Below are positions 54,278-64,000 of a stretch of 64,000 nucleotides of DNA, one piece after another. Source of the stretch: Diatrype stigma (Eukaryota; Ascomycota; Sordariomycetes; Xylariales; Diatrypaceae); assembly GCA_022225965.2 (NCBI GenBank), contig JAKJXP020000036.1:62001-126000 (forward strand). The letters are read 5' to 3'. Each line of letters opens with the position of its first letter. The stretch's first letter is position 1. Made by a program: the position numbers and the translations under genes. Below the pieces are notes generated by a model, which ran no database searches, had not been told where the DNA came from, and was given only the letters and a program-made list of their open reading frames with translations.

Positions 54278-54490
54278 TTATATCATGGTCTGCAAACGTG
54301 AAATTAAAGAAAGAAGAAGAATAAGAGGAAGATGAAGAGGGAAAACTAGATAGAAGGTATACCAAGAAATGGAAAAAGCAGAGATAAAATACTTACTTAC
54401 TTTGAATCCTCCAAAAGGGCTTGAGACTAGTACTGCCCAGAAGGCTGCAACGTATAGGAACACTGTATGAGATCTTTCTTTAATGGCCAT
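54278..54490 (-). CDS. Putative small membrane peptide, 2 exons, 33 aa
   Basis: Exons on the minus strand are 54490-54401 and 54289-54278, with donor AAA|GTAAGTAAGT, a long C/T tract and acceptor TTTGCAG. The spliced peptide starts MAIKERSHT, has one hydrophobic span (VFLYVAAFWAVLVSSPFGGF) and ends KTMI. No family is recognised. Support is the strong donor, a textbook polypyrimidine tract and the clean stop. Against it are its size and lack of known relatives. It lies 600 bp upstream of, and in the same direction as, the kinase-HET gene. It might be an independent micropeptide or a spliced leader of a non-coding RNA. Confidence 0.35.
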   Translation of the reverse strand: MAIKERSHTVFLYVAAFWAVLVSSPFGGFKVSKYFISAFSISWYTFYLVFPLHLPLILLLSLISRLQTMI

Positions 54491-56426
54491 AAGAAATCAA
54501 CTTGAAGATACATATCATTTCATCGTTGCTTCAAAAGGTATGTATCATAACTGTCTGAGAGGGCAGGGTGCCATTAAAGCAAGTCGCCGGATAAAGGGCC
54601 TTGTAAATTAATAGGCCTCATATCGGCCCAGATGACATGGGGAAATGTGTAATGACAACAAAACCTGCCATCGTCCATCTTAGACGGCATTTATCGGCAT
54701 GTAAGCAGGTTGTCTCCTTATTGATAAGGTGGTACTGCCAAAGACGAATTTTTAATATGCATGTTACTAACCGAATGTAACATTGCTTTTGTACTGATAA
54801 CGACAAAAAGCTTGTTGTAGAAGTAGCACCTCCTGGGGCGTTTCTTTTCGGTGTGATGCTGTATGTTCTTTAGCTATATTATCTACTGCAATATCTTGAT
54901 GTTAGGTATCATCAACACTGGGGGCCGCCTATGCAAGTCATCATGAACCCAATTAGGAAGAACTCCAACCAACACTGCAGGCCCATGTAAGTCATACTCG
55001 CACACTTAATTGGGACGAACTCTAATAAGCGGCTTTTCAGAAGCTCTTTTTCCCCTTCTTAGTCTTGACCGCTTATTGAGGGGGGATTTTGCGAGGTCTC
55101 TAGGCTATGTTGGCGCTCACCCATATCCGCCTCCCAACAAATACAAAAGGGTGGTAATAACAAGAAAGCTAGGTAATATAGAGTGTTGCAAGGGGGTTGG
55201 GGCTGAATTCCCGCAAGTACCCGAATGCTACTACATAGTAGGTAGACTTGCTAAGCTACGTACCAATCACCCATTTGCCATTTCCCGATTAACCTTCATT
55301 GACTGATAAGATGCAAATCGAGTTCCATTAAGACGATCTTGCAAGCGAGGTCGCCGACCATGATGGCCGATGATGACATCCTAGCAAAGAAGTGAATCAA
55401 TCATGATGTTACACGTTTCCTACTTGGAACGTCAGCATTAATTTTAGAGATATAGATGATGAGCGTGAAGCCATGTCTACTATCCAGCTCGAAAAGAAGA
55501 TCTCTGAGCTTTAACGGGTCCGATGTTTGCAGTGATTGATGACAAGCAGGTGAGGACCAAGACTGCGTATGTTGGTCATGCATCTTTTGGATTGGTAGCT
55601 TGTAAAGCAAAACACTTGGTTCTTCTTCTTCTTTTTTTGGGGGGGGGTTTCGTTTTCTTTTTCCGGATCATGACGAACGTCGTATTTACAGTACACAGGG
55701 GTATTTACTGTATGTTACACAGTACTTTTCCAAAAATATCGTATTCGTCGGCTGCTTGCTCCGTTTTTCCTGGTATTTCCTACCAGCTTTAATAGCTTCA
55801 GTACTTGTTACTACAACATCCGTCTGTAAGAATGCTAGCTATACGCCAAAGTTGCAAATTCCCGTACTATATCAACGGATATCTCCAACCAGGTATGGCC
55901 GTGGCATTATATGGAGTAAGCATAATATCGTACGGAGATGTAGGAATATTTGTACCAAACATACAGTAAATACCCCTGCGTACTGTACATGAGCAGCCTA
56001 ACTGGTTCACACTTCGATGAGCGCAAAATGATGAGCTGATGAGATTGGGAAAACCAGTCGAGACAGTCTTTGTGACAGGTGGTAATCAGCAAGGAATATG
56101 CAGAAACAAAAAATGGGAAAAAAGAACCTTATTAATTATAAATACCTAATACATACCTACCTATATTACCTAAGCTGGTTAGTAAATTACCTATATAATA
56201 TGCATATCATGGAAGTTAATAGGCATAAATACCTACATACATGTATGTAGGTACTTTATTATAAGGTATTATTATATAATATAATTATAAAAAGTCTTAT
56301 ATGTTACATGCTTTAGTAATTTACCTGTTAAACACTTTATATAGGCGTAATAACTCGCAGATTAAGTGACATCTTATTGACCACTGCACATTATAAAGCG
56401 ATAATTTACCTGAATATTAGACCATC
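54491..56426. other. Intergenic with an AT-rich block
   Basis: No gene is supported. 56100-56400 is strongly AT-rich with repeated TACCTA motifs and a perfect palindrome (listed separately). A mixed T8/G8 homopolymer run lies at 55631-55647. Confidence 0.5.
56230..56253. repeat. Perfect 24-bp palindrome
   Basis: TACCTACATACA followed by its exact reverse complement TGTATGTAGGTA, with no spacer, inside an AT-rich block about 175 bp before the Cir_N gene. A related ACATGTATGTAGGTA sequence recurs at about 59631-59645. Could form a cruciform or bind a dimeric protein; unknown. Confidence 0.8.
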
Positions 56427-57864
56427 ATGCCCTTGTAAGCCTATCATCGATATTATTGCTTTGGGGCCCCAAGTATGAGGACTTGCCGTATCGTACTAAT
56501 AACATTGCACCAGACATCTCTTAGGCAAGAAGTCATGGAACGTATACAACGCGGCGAACATCGCGCGCGTGCAGCGTGACGAGGCGGCGGCGCGGGAGCG
56601 CGAAGAAGCCGAAGAGCAGCGCCAGCAGGAGGTCGACGGGGCGCGGCGTCTCGCCATCCTGCGTGGCAAGGTCCCCCCGCTCCTACCGACTGATGACGAC
56701 CACGACCATGACCACGACCATGACCACGACCATGACCACGACCATGACCACGGCTTCGCGACGAGCAAGAGCTGGAGTGGTAGTGCTAGTGCTAGTATGG
56801 TGGGGAAGAAGAAGCGCAAGCGCCACGGCGAGGACGATACGGACTTCGAGATGCGGCTCGCGCGGGAGCGGCAGCAGGAGCAACAGCGACAACGCGACGG
56901 ACCCGAGGTTATGGACCCTGACGACGACGATAAGGATGAAATCCGGAAGCCAAGGCTGGCAAAGACCAGCGGCGCGTCGCTGACGGACAGCGCGGGACAC
57001 ATTGATCTGTTTCCGGAGGAGCGAGAGCGGGCCGCCGCTGCCGCACTCAAGCTCGAGCGCGACCAGAAGCAGCAGCAACGGCAAGGGAATACGAGAAAGA
57101 GCAGAGACGAGATAGCGGAGGAGCGTCGCGAGGCGGCCGCCGAGAGGAAGAAGCGCGAGTACGAGGACTCGCTCACGATGCGGTTCGCGAACGCGGCGGG
57201 GCGGGAGGGCACGCTGGCAGTGGATGGGCCGTGGTACCTACGGAAGCAGCAGCGGGAGCAGCACAAACAGAAACACGACGACGGTAGTGGTGGGCATGGC
57301 GTTAGCGACGATGGCGAGAATGGAAATAACGCGCTGGCGTTGAGCGCGACCATGCCCTCCAAGGACGTCTGGGGCAACGAGGACCCCCGGCGCCGGGAGC
57401 GCGAGGCGGCGCGGGCCGTGGCGATCGATCCGCTGGCGATGATGAAGCGGGGCGCGGCGAAGGTGCGGGAGGTGGAGGAGGAGCGGAGGCGGACGGACGA
57501 GGAGAGGGAAAGGGCGCTGAGGGAGCTGCGGAGGGGGGAGAGGAGGGAGAGGAAGGAGAGGAAGATGAGAAAGAGGAAGAGCAGGCTTGAGGGCGGGGAA
57601 GAAGTAGACGACGGCAGCGAAGACCTGGAAGGGTTTAGCTTGGATCACCCGGCCTCGGGTTCGGGTTCGGCTTTGGGCCGTTCTGCTGAGGAGAAGCACC
57701 GCCAACATCGACACCGGCATCGGCATCGGCACCACGATAGTCTCCAAGAGCATGGTGGGAGGAGACACCGGCACTCGTCGGATCATCACCGACACCACGC
57801 GACTAGTCGGAGTGGGAGGGATTATGAGGACAATGAGCGACGTGGGTCGTCTAAACGGGAATAG
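56427..57864 (+). CDS. Cir_N domain (LENG1-like) nuclear protein with 8-nt first exon, 452 aa
   Basis: The N-terminal Cir_N domain is found in CIR/LENG1-type and splicing-associated nuclear proteins. Exon 1 is only 8 nt (56427-56434: ATG, CCC, TT), donor GTAAGC, branch TACTAAT, acceptor CACCAG; exon 2 is 56514-57864. The splice creates MPLHLLGKKSWNVYNAANIA and RVQRDEAA, the exact domain consensus; an unspliced start at 56569 would lose it. The rest is charged and low complexity: a (DH)9 run at about 92-109, KKKRKRHGED (nuclear-signal-like), ERKKREYEDSLTMRF, GPWYLRKQQ, MPSKDVWGNEDPRR, an Arg/Glu coiled coil, and a His/Arg/Ser-rich C-terminus. Likely spliceosome-associated, by analogy. Confidence 0.88.
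56698..56751 (+). repeat. 12-bp coding minisatellite (CACGACCATGAC) encoding Asp-His repeats
   Basis: Four perfect tandem copies plus part of a fifth, giving nine alternating Asp-His pairs. The run may bind metal ions and is likely length-polymorphic between strains (inference). Confidence 0.9.
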
Positions 57865-58205
57865 TCATTTATGGAGGCAGCGAAGACGAGTCATTACTAC
57901 GTTGGGTGTTAGGTAGGCTTGCATTCAACATGGCGTTTGGTTTTTAGGAGCATCATTAGTATTTCAGTATAAGATACCCTGGGTCGTTCCCATAACGATG
58001 AATTTACATGCTTTGCTAGGATTAGACATTTCCAAAATTCGCTCTTGCTATATCGCTCAAATATCCAACAGTTGTAGTCCCTCCTTGGAGATAATGGGTA
58101 TCAAGTTTGTTTCTCTCCTACGCCGTCGCCCATCACGTCACGCTGACCTAAATGGCACCCAAGCTCTTCGAGATAGCCGCGTGTTTGTTAGTTGGGCAGT
58201 GAGTC
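57865..58205. other. Intergenic between convergent genes
   Basis: Short spacer holding the 3' ends of the Cir_N gene and the gene at 58206. Nothing else seen. Confidence 0.5.
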
Positions 58206-58916
58206 CTATGCCCCCTCCTGCCACGGCAGGCTAATCGCCACCGGCTGCATGTGCTTCTCGACCAGCGTCACGATCTTCGGGGCATCGCCCAGCTCCTTCA
58301 GCGCCTTCATGATAGCATCGAGGGTTTCCTGGCTCAGCCCCTCCCGGCGGTTGCTGTAGATGTCCAGGCCCTCCTGCGTGAACAGCGTCGGCGCGAACCA
58401 CGTCACAACCCAGCGCTCGGCCCCGCCCTCCTCGTCCCCTGCCCCTGCCGCTGTCGCCTGCGGGCGCTCGCCGTAGCCGAGGACTTCCCAGTGGCTGCTC
58501 GCGATCTTCAGCCAGCCCTTCCCGCGCCAGTCCCAGGCGCCGCCGGGGCTGCTACTGCTACCGCTACCGCTACCGGCGCGGTCGGCGGCGGGCTTGTCGA
58601 TGCCCTCGACCGACTTGACGCCGCTGCCGCTGCCGCTGCCTTTCTTCTCGTACTCGACGAGGTCGTCGATGGCAAGGGGCGGGGACGACGACGGCTTGTT
58701 GGTGCTGGGCTTGTACGGCTTGTAGGTTATGCGCACGTTCTGGGCGGACCGCCACATCGAGAGCGTCGAGTGCGTCACGGCCCAGGTGCGGTAGAGCCAT
58801 TCGAGGGGCGGCGGGACGAAGGCGTCGGCGTCGGCGGACTCGGACTGCTTGAGGACGTACTTCGAGGGCGGTCGGATGGCGATGGTGGAGGGGATCTTTG
58901 GGTCTGGGCTGGCCAT
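58206..58916 (-). CDS. Conserved-looking fungal protein, possibly lipocalin-like, 236 aa
   Basis: Single exon, minus strand. Opens with TIAIRPPSKYVLKQ, then WLYRTWAVTHSTLSMWRSAQ and VRITYKP, DDLVEYEKK, a Ser/Gly insert (three separate GSGS runs), GAWDWRGKGWLKIASSHWEV and LGYGERP. It ends with RWVVTWFAPTLFTQEGLDIY, REGLSQETLDAIMKAL. The pattern of Trp-rich beta strands ending in a helix suggests a calycin/lipocalin-type barrel, which I propose with low certainty. No signal peptide or membrane span, so probably cytosolic with a small hydrophobic ligand. High GC3 and clear domain-like composition support a real gene. Confidence 0.75.
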   Translation of the reverse strand: MASPDPKIPSTIAIRPPSKYVLKQSESADADAFVPPPLEWLYRTWAVTHSTLSMWRSAQNVRITYKPYKPSTNKPSSSPPLAIDDLVEYEKKGSGSGSGVKSVEGIDKPAADRAGSGSGSSSSPGGAWDWRGKGWLKIASSHWEVLGYGERPQATAAGAGDEEGGAERWVVTWFAPTLFTQEGLDIYSNRREGLSQETLDAIMKALKELGDAPKIVTLVEKHMQPVAISLPWQEGA

Positions 58917-60157
58917 GTTGGGATTGGATCGCGAATCGGTAGTTATAGGGGGTACAGTAAAGCTAGACGGGAGCTCCTGTACGCTGGCTGCTGCTGCTAT
59001 GTACTACTGCGATCGCTGCTAACACTGCTTACAAGATATGGAAATTGGAACTAATTGAGGGTATCCGGATACTCCCCGCAGATTCACTGTGGTTCGATCG
59101 AAATATTTGGGGCCTTTATATGTCTGGTGTTTTTTCCCGCTCTTCTTTTCGTCTCCTGCGACTCGGGATCTACTACCGCCCAATTACTGAGGGCTGGGGA
59201 TGCGACATCTCGGAATGTCCATGCAGGGAATTGAGTTTCAGGAACGGATGATGTCACGCTAGGAACGCCGCCAAGCTTACTTAACTAAAATTTAGGTGCC
59301 TACCTAGGTACCTAACTATGGACCTAACAGCTACGATCCCGTGCAGCCCGGGCAAGGTATCCTCGAGCTTATCAACAATGGCAGAAAAGCAATCGATTTG
59401 TTTGTTTTTATAACACTAGCCATTCCCATAAATACCTACATAGGAGGCTGATTTATTATTTGACTCGCGATGATTTCCAGATTCAGAAGACGCTTGGAAT
59501 AGTTCACCTACACCGTAATTTCAATTCAATCACCATCAGAGATCATCGAGTCTGGAAATTAAGAGTGCTACTTCGTACCCTACCTACCTGTACTTTCAGG
59601 TACAACATTAGGTAAGCAGGTATCTACTTACATGTATGTAGGTATGTACATAAACCAATAACAACGTACTTCACCAGAGTGCCCCTGCCTCCAATTTTGC
59701 CGTCGCCTGTTTGGTAAGGCTGGCTGGTCGTACTTGACTCCTTATCATAATTCCCATAGCCTTTCCCACAGCGTTTGCACAAACCCGAATGTCTGCCTAA
59801 TTCACAATTCTGATAGCCTTCCAAGGTCCTGGACGTTCTGGGGCAATTACTTTTCCCTTTCCAACAACACAGCAATACTTGTCTCACACTCTCCAATATC
59901 ACATTTTGAGGCGACACTAAGCCAAGAGTAGTAAGAAGTGGCTGAATACGGCCAGCTTGAACAACGCTGGACAACTATTGGGTGTCTTGCAATAATATCC
60001 TGGTAATAATCCCCCACACAGTCACCATCAATTCGACAGCAAATCCTTTGGGCCGGTCCTTATTTCAACGTCATTGGGTTGTCTGCCCAAACATCACCAG
60101 ACGGAAACCAATCCACCTCTTACTCATCTGGATCTCGAGTTCTCTTCGCCGCCAACC
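58917..60157. other. Intergenic, divergent promoters
   Basis: No gene supported. Clusters of TACCTAGGTACCTA-like sequence occur at about 59299-59313, and TACCTACCTGTACTT and TACATGTATGTAGGTATG at about 59579-59648. Upstream parts of the genes at 58206 (minus) and 60158 (plus). Confidence 0.5.
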
Positions 60158-60811
60158 ATGGATGATATCGATGTCGATGTCGATGTCGATGCCGCTGCAA
60201 TGGCCGAGGCCATGGGGTTCTCAAGCTTCGGTGCCCAGCAGCCTAACAAACGAAGGAAATACAACCCTAGTGCTGATGCCTTCCTTGACTCTGGTATCAC
60301 CGCCAACCCGGGCGGCGGACCTATGAGTTCGGGATCCAACTCAACACCGCTAGGGACCAGAGCACCGAACAAAGATGAGATCGATCTTGACCTAGACGGC
60401 GATGATGAGGAGGGTGGAAGTGGCACTGCTATTGGCGCTGCTGTCGCCCAGGACACAGTTGATGAGGACGATCCTGAGCCGCAATATCTCGACACGTCGC
60501 GACCATCAGCCCCTGCAGGTGCAGAGCCCGGTGGTGGTCTTCAGGACAAGATTGACTCCATAGTCGGAGCGTATCACGGTGGACAGCCCCAGCTACCGAC
60601 ACGGCCGGTATTCAGTCCTGGTACCGGAGGTGGTCGTGGAGGTAGGGGTGGCCACCAGTCTACCCGTGGTAGCAATCGTGATCCGGGCAAGAATTGGTGG
60701 GATGACTATTATGACCCAAGCTCTAATGTCAATCCATGGGAGCGGCTTGAGCAAGATCGAGGTATGAAGCCGAGGGGTGTATGGATGTCGTGGGACGAGG
60801 CGAAACGTTGA
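60158..60811 (+). CDS. Unknown nuclear-looking protein with GRG box and C-terminal aromatic motif, 217 aa
   Basis: Start chosen at 60158 (CCAACCATGG context), 28 codons inside the longer open frame, because upstream residues have no protein-like character. The N-terminus MDDIDVDVDVDAAAMAEAMG is acidic. FSSFGAQQPNKRRKYNP gives a short basic, nuclear-signal-like patch. The middle is acidic and Gly/Pro-rich (DEIDLDLDGDDEEGG). GGGRGGRGG is a short RGG/GRG box, often RNA-binding. The C-terminus KNWWDDYYDPSSNVNPWERL ending GVWMSWDEAKR is Trp-rich and looks like the conserved core. No family name can be given; an RNA-related nuclear role is an inference. Confidence 0.72.
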   Translation: MDDIDVDVDVDAAAMAEAMGFSSFGAQQPNKRRKYNPSADAFLDSGITANPGGGPMSSGSNSTPLGTRAPNKDEIDLDLDGDDEEGGSGTAIGAAVAQDTVDEDDPEPQYLDTSRPSAPAGAEPGGGLQDKIDSIVGAYHGGQPQLPTRPVFSPGTGGGRGGRGGHQSTRGSNRDPGKNWWDDYYDPSSNVNPWERLEQDRGMKPRGVWMSWDEAKR

Positions 60812-62439
60812 GCCGAGTAAGCTGAACTGAGTTGGCCTTTAACTGGAGGTAGATTGTCTACTGTCCATCTGTCCATCCATGTATGCCGCCCACGCCACTA
60901 GAGTACAACCTATCTTCCTGTCAGTCAACCTAGTTATGGAAAAAGAGGAGCTTTTACCTGAGCTAAGACTATTCTTGCGACTGCTCATTCAGTTGATGAT
61001 GCACTTGGGACCGGCTCCAGCATCGAAGTCTACACATCGATCACATCACGTGACACCCCCCGACTATCACAGATGGCGTCTCTCGCAGGGTGTGGCTGGA
61101 GATATCCATGGCTTCTCACATGACGCGTCTACGCTTTGTCAGCATCCCCTCCTGCCCCCTCCCCCAGGCCAATGGATGGACTATGGGACACTACGGTTGG
61201 CTACAGTTCACCGTGTCTTAGACACTGGTCTCTAGTTTGTGGCACTGGGCCATGGGAGGGACATTCACTGTATTACTACTGCTGGAGGGGAGTGCCATCC
61301 AGCCGTCCCCTCGGATACTATAACGAGCCAATGAGAAGTACATCAGGACCACAACGGTCACAAGGCGGGATATCTACTGCCTTGCTACCGCCAGCCATTA
61401 CGAAAGAGGAAATATCCACATCCCCCCAAACGGCAAGGTGCCGTCTCCTCCTCGGTCTATGGGGGTGTGGTCTATGTGCAAGTACATGTCCAATGCCGGC
61501 GCCCCTAGTGTGTCCCTAGGGCGGTCAATCACATCCTTCGAATCCTCCCCCAGATCTGCCAGACCTTCCCTGCTGCCGAACGACCCAAGCCTGCAGAATA
61601 TGACAGCCACCCACACCCCCCACCGGTCGCACGTATGCACGTCAGGCTGTCTCTGCCCTGGTCCTCACCCCTACCTAACACAGATATGATGCACTTTTTA
61701 GCCCATGTGTTGCCCCGGTTCGCCTGAACGCCGCCCAATCATGAATCGTGATCTCGTGAAACAACAAAACCCACTTGGCTGGCTTGCTTGCTCAGCCCGC
61801 GGCGGCCCCCCAGTACGTGCTAGCGGTCGCGTGGAGACAGCTGCAAGACGCAGGAACAAGGCCGTCCCGCTCCTGGCTCGTTGATGTTCACACACCACAC
61901 CCACCAGCTCGTCGATGGTTGGATCAGAGCGGCAGCGGGAGATGAGCGTCTAAAAAAAGCCCTTTGCCGCGTTGCCGCCCAACCGCAACCTCCACCCACC
62001 CACCCACACCTGCTACCCGAAACCGCCGATATGCGGCCTCAGGGGTTGCATCTGCAGGAGGAACGTTGGGAATTCCAGAGATAAGGTACTAGGGGGGCGT
62101 GTGCATTTTCCTGCGTTGCGGCACGCGTCAGATCGTAGATCTCGCGCTGCCAGATCAGATCTCGCGTGGCGCCCCCCATATGATGTACGTCCCAAATGCA
62201 ACGCCAAAACGGCCGCTAAGAAAGAGCTAAATCAAACGACATGGTAGAAAGGAAAGGGGGGGTATTATGCGTGTAAGTCGAGTAGTGTAACTTTTGAGGC
62301 TCAAATCCGCTGCAACCACCAATTACCACCAACGCTGTTCCCTGCTGGCCCCATCTTGTGTGTGATGTGCCACGCAGCGCGATGCGGCTGAAAACAAAAA
62401 TTAGGAATAATCGCATGGAGAATAAGCAGGTTTGCGAGT
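60812..62439. other. Intergenic
   Basis: No gene supported; frames on both strands overlap without homology cues. CAGATCGTAGATCTCGCG and CAGATCAGATCTCGCG form a near-direct repeat with inner AGATCT palindromes at about 62129-62167. Confidence 0.45.
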
Positions 62440-63268
62440 TTAGTACTCCGGAGAAGGGTATCTTTCGCGCGCCTTCTTGTACTCCTTGGAGTGCTTCTTC
62501 TCGGCCTTCTTCTTTAGAGATCTGCAGGGAAAAACACCCGTTAGCCAGTCACTTCTCCTCAATGTAGATCGAATGGGGGCGGGAGGGACATCGGAAAACT
62601 CACGAGACTTTCTTAGACGTCCACTCGAGGTCCGCGCGCACATCCTGCGCGTCCCGCAGGCCCTCCTGGAAGCGGGCGCGCGACTTAGCTAGCCGCGCCT
62701 GCGCCTTGGCCTGTAGCTCGAGCAGCTCGCGATGCTTCGCGTTGAGCTGGCCGGAACTGTATCATTGATTTGTTAGTTATCTTGCGTTGGGTGATAATAA
62801 AAAACCAGAGGCCAAAACTCACGTCTGCGCCTGCACAGCCAAGCTCCGATCCAGCGGGATCGGGTCGAAGCTGTCGGCGAAGCGGTCCTGGATGTACTCG
62901 TTGAAGTCGACGCCGCTGGCGCTGGCGGCGCTGCTGCCATCGTGGTAGTAGGCGTTGCTGCTGCCGCTGGCCCCGTCGCCGCTGTGGTGGTGATGGTGGT
63001 GGTGAGAGTGGTGGTGAGGGGGCGGGTTGTTGTAGTAGTAGTCGCCGCTGCTGTCCGTCGTGGTGTACCCGCCCGTAGTGCTGCTGCCGTGCCCGTACTG
63101 GGAAGGCACGCCGGACGTCACCGAGGCGTCGTTGTCCTCCGGCGGAGACGCCGAGTACGTGCTCCCGCCGCTCTGGTAGCCCGAGTACGGCGACGAACCC
63201 CCCTTGTTCAAGGGGATGGGGACTGCGGCCGACGAGGCGGCGTAGTACTGGGGCGTGTAGCTGGCCAT
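62440..63268 (-). CDS. KXD1: BLOC-1 subunit KXD1-like (KxDL domain), 3 exons, 226 aa
   Basis: KxDL proteins belong to the BLOC-1 complex, which regulates endosomal maturation. Exons on the minus strand are 63268-62823, 62756-62604 and 62521-62440; donors GTGAGT twice, acceptors ATACAG and CTGCAG; phases close. The N-terminal 120 residues are Ser/Gly/Tyr-rich with a His run (HHHSHHHHHHHS) and are specific to filamentous fungi. The KxDL region is DFNEYIQDRFADSFDPIPLD, LAVQAQTSGQLNAKHRELLE, and the following coiled coil (LAKSRARFQEGLRDAQDVRA, LEWTSKKVSSLKKKAEKK), ending YPSPEY. The exact family is inferred from the coiled-coil pattern and position; the exon joins are secure. Confidence 0.82.
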
Positions 63269-64000
63269 GGTGTGTGTTTTTTGGAGAGGGGGTTGAAGCG
63301 GTGTCTGATGTGGTAAGACGTGCAGGATGGTGGTGTAGCAGTGCGTCGACGAGGTTGTTGAGTGGGCAGGTGTGTGTGCGTGCGCAGGTAGGGTGATACT
63401 AGAGAGTAGTATCTATGCGTATGGGTATGTGGATAGGTAGTATGTATGCGTGCGTTGCGCTATGATAGTCTCGGGGTGGGTGTGTATGTTGTTGTTGTCG
63501 TTGTGGACAGAGGGGGGTCTAAGACAGGCAACAAAGGGAGGAGAATTTCTTCTTCTCAAGGGCTATCTTGAGTATGGATCAAGTAATAATAATAGTTGTT
63601 GTTGACTGAGGTTGAGATGATGGGAAGTGATGAAGAAGAAGGAAGAAAAGAAAGACTCTAAGCCGGTCGACAACGACCCCTTTTATACCTTTTTCTGACC
63701 TCTATATCTAGGGCCATCCTGCTCGTTATGCCCCTTCTCTCTTTTCTTTCCCTGCTACTTCGGTAGAACAGAAAACCTATATCCTGCCATCCCCCATCTC
63801 TGTCTCCCGTGGCGAGCCGGCCAGCCAACCAACAGGGGGATAAGTCTCGACAACTCTATTCGTCGAGGGTGGGGGGTGTCGAGCGAGCCGGGAACCCCGC
63901 TCCGGGGAGGTATATGGTTTGATGATGGGCAGGAAGAGGAGCAGGGTGATGAGATAGATAGATAAACAGACACAGACCAGGAGATAGAACTACACCAACG
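63269..64000 (-). promoter_or_regulatory. KXD1 upstream region with TATA box at 63687-63681
   Basis: GGTATAAAAGGGG on the minus strand, about 415 bp before the KXD1 ATG, implies a long leader. The leader is rich in CACACA/TGTGTG-type and TTGTTG repeats (about 63355-63605). The rest of the window to 64000 shows no supported gene. Confidence 0.45.

Overview
The window is nuclear DNA of a filamentous ascomycete (Pezizomycotina, probably Sordariomycetes). The evidence is short introns of about 50-260 bp with GT-AG ends and CTGAC/CTAAC-type branch sites, single-gene transcription units on both strands, and typical fungal families: HET, 2EXR, CVNH, GH5 exo-beta-1,3-glucanase, ascomycete class II peroxidase and kelch. 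There are no rRNA or convincing tRNA genes, no transposon ORFs and no CRISPR. Housekeeping genes have very GC-rich third positions. Long spacers are AT-richer and hold decayed gene remnants.

Layout: 0.1-1.7 kb flavohemoglobin (NO dioxygenase). 3.2-5.3 kb HAS1 DEAD-box helicase. 5.9-6.6 kb a four-exon secreted CVNH lectin-like gene that is invisible to plain ORF calling. 7.4-8.5 kb FAH-family hydrolase. 9.2-10.3 kb single-pass membrane protein with poly-Q. 12.4-13.5 kb SDR lacking its catalytic Lys. 14.4-15.2 kb 2EXR protein. 15.6-17.1 kb GH5 exoglucanase. 18.7-19.1 kb hypothetical. 20.3-21.6 kb pirin with an N-terminal membrane segment. 23.4-24.1 kb GMC oxidoreductase pseudogene beside an intact xylose-isomerase-like epimerase (24.2-25.1 kb). 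25.1-31.1 kb gene-poor. 31.1-32.2 kb stomatin/SPFH. 33.1-35.2 kb SPB4 helicase. 36.3-37.8 kb peroxisomal-type citrate synthase ending in SKL. 39.1-39.7 kb kelch pseudogene. 40.6-41.8 kb bacterial-type S1 protease. 43.7-45.3 kb secreted heme peroxidase. 46.0-46.9 kb LPMO-like copper protein. 49.7-53.7 kb kinase-HET fusion gene. 54.3-54.5 kb small membrane peptide. 56.4-57.9 kb Cir_N (LENG1-like) nuclear protein. 58.2-58.9 and 60.2-60.8 kb conserved-looking unknowns. 62.4-63.3 kb KXD1 (BLOC-1).

The most unusual object is the 49.7-53.7 kb gene. A kinase half and a HET half, which read as two ORFs, are joined in phase through a 478-bp interval. That interval holds six GTAAGT donors, five of them preceded by AG plus exactly three bases, so it reads as an array of five 3-nt microexons. 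HET proteins act in fungal non-self recognition and cell death, and this one carries its own kinase module. A separate secreted set (GH5 glucanase, S1 protease, peroxidase, LPMO-like protein, CVNH protein) fits a saprotroph or plant-associated lifestyle. HAS1 and SPB4 both serve 60S ribosome assembly. All exon structures were derived by hand from splice signals, reading phase and family knowledge; no alignment or RNA evidence was available.
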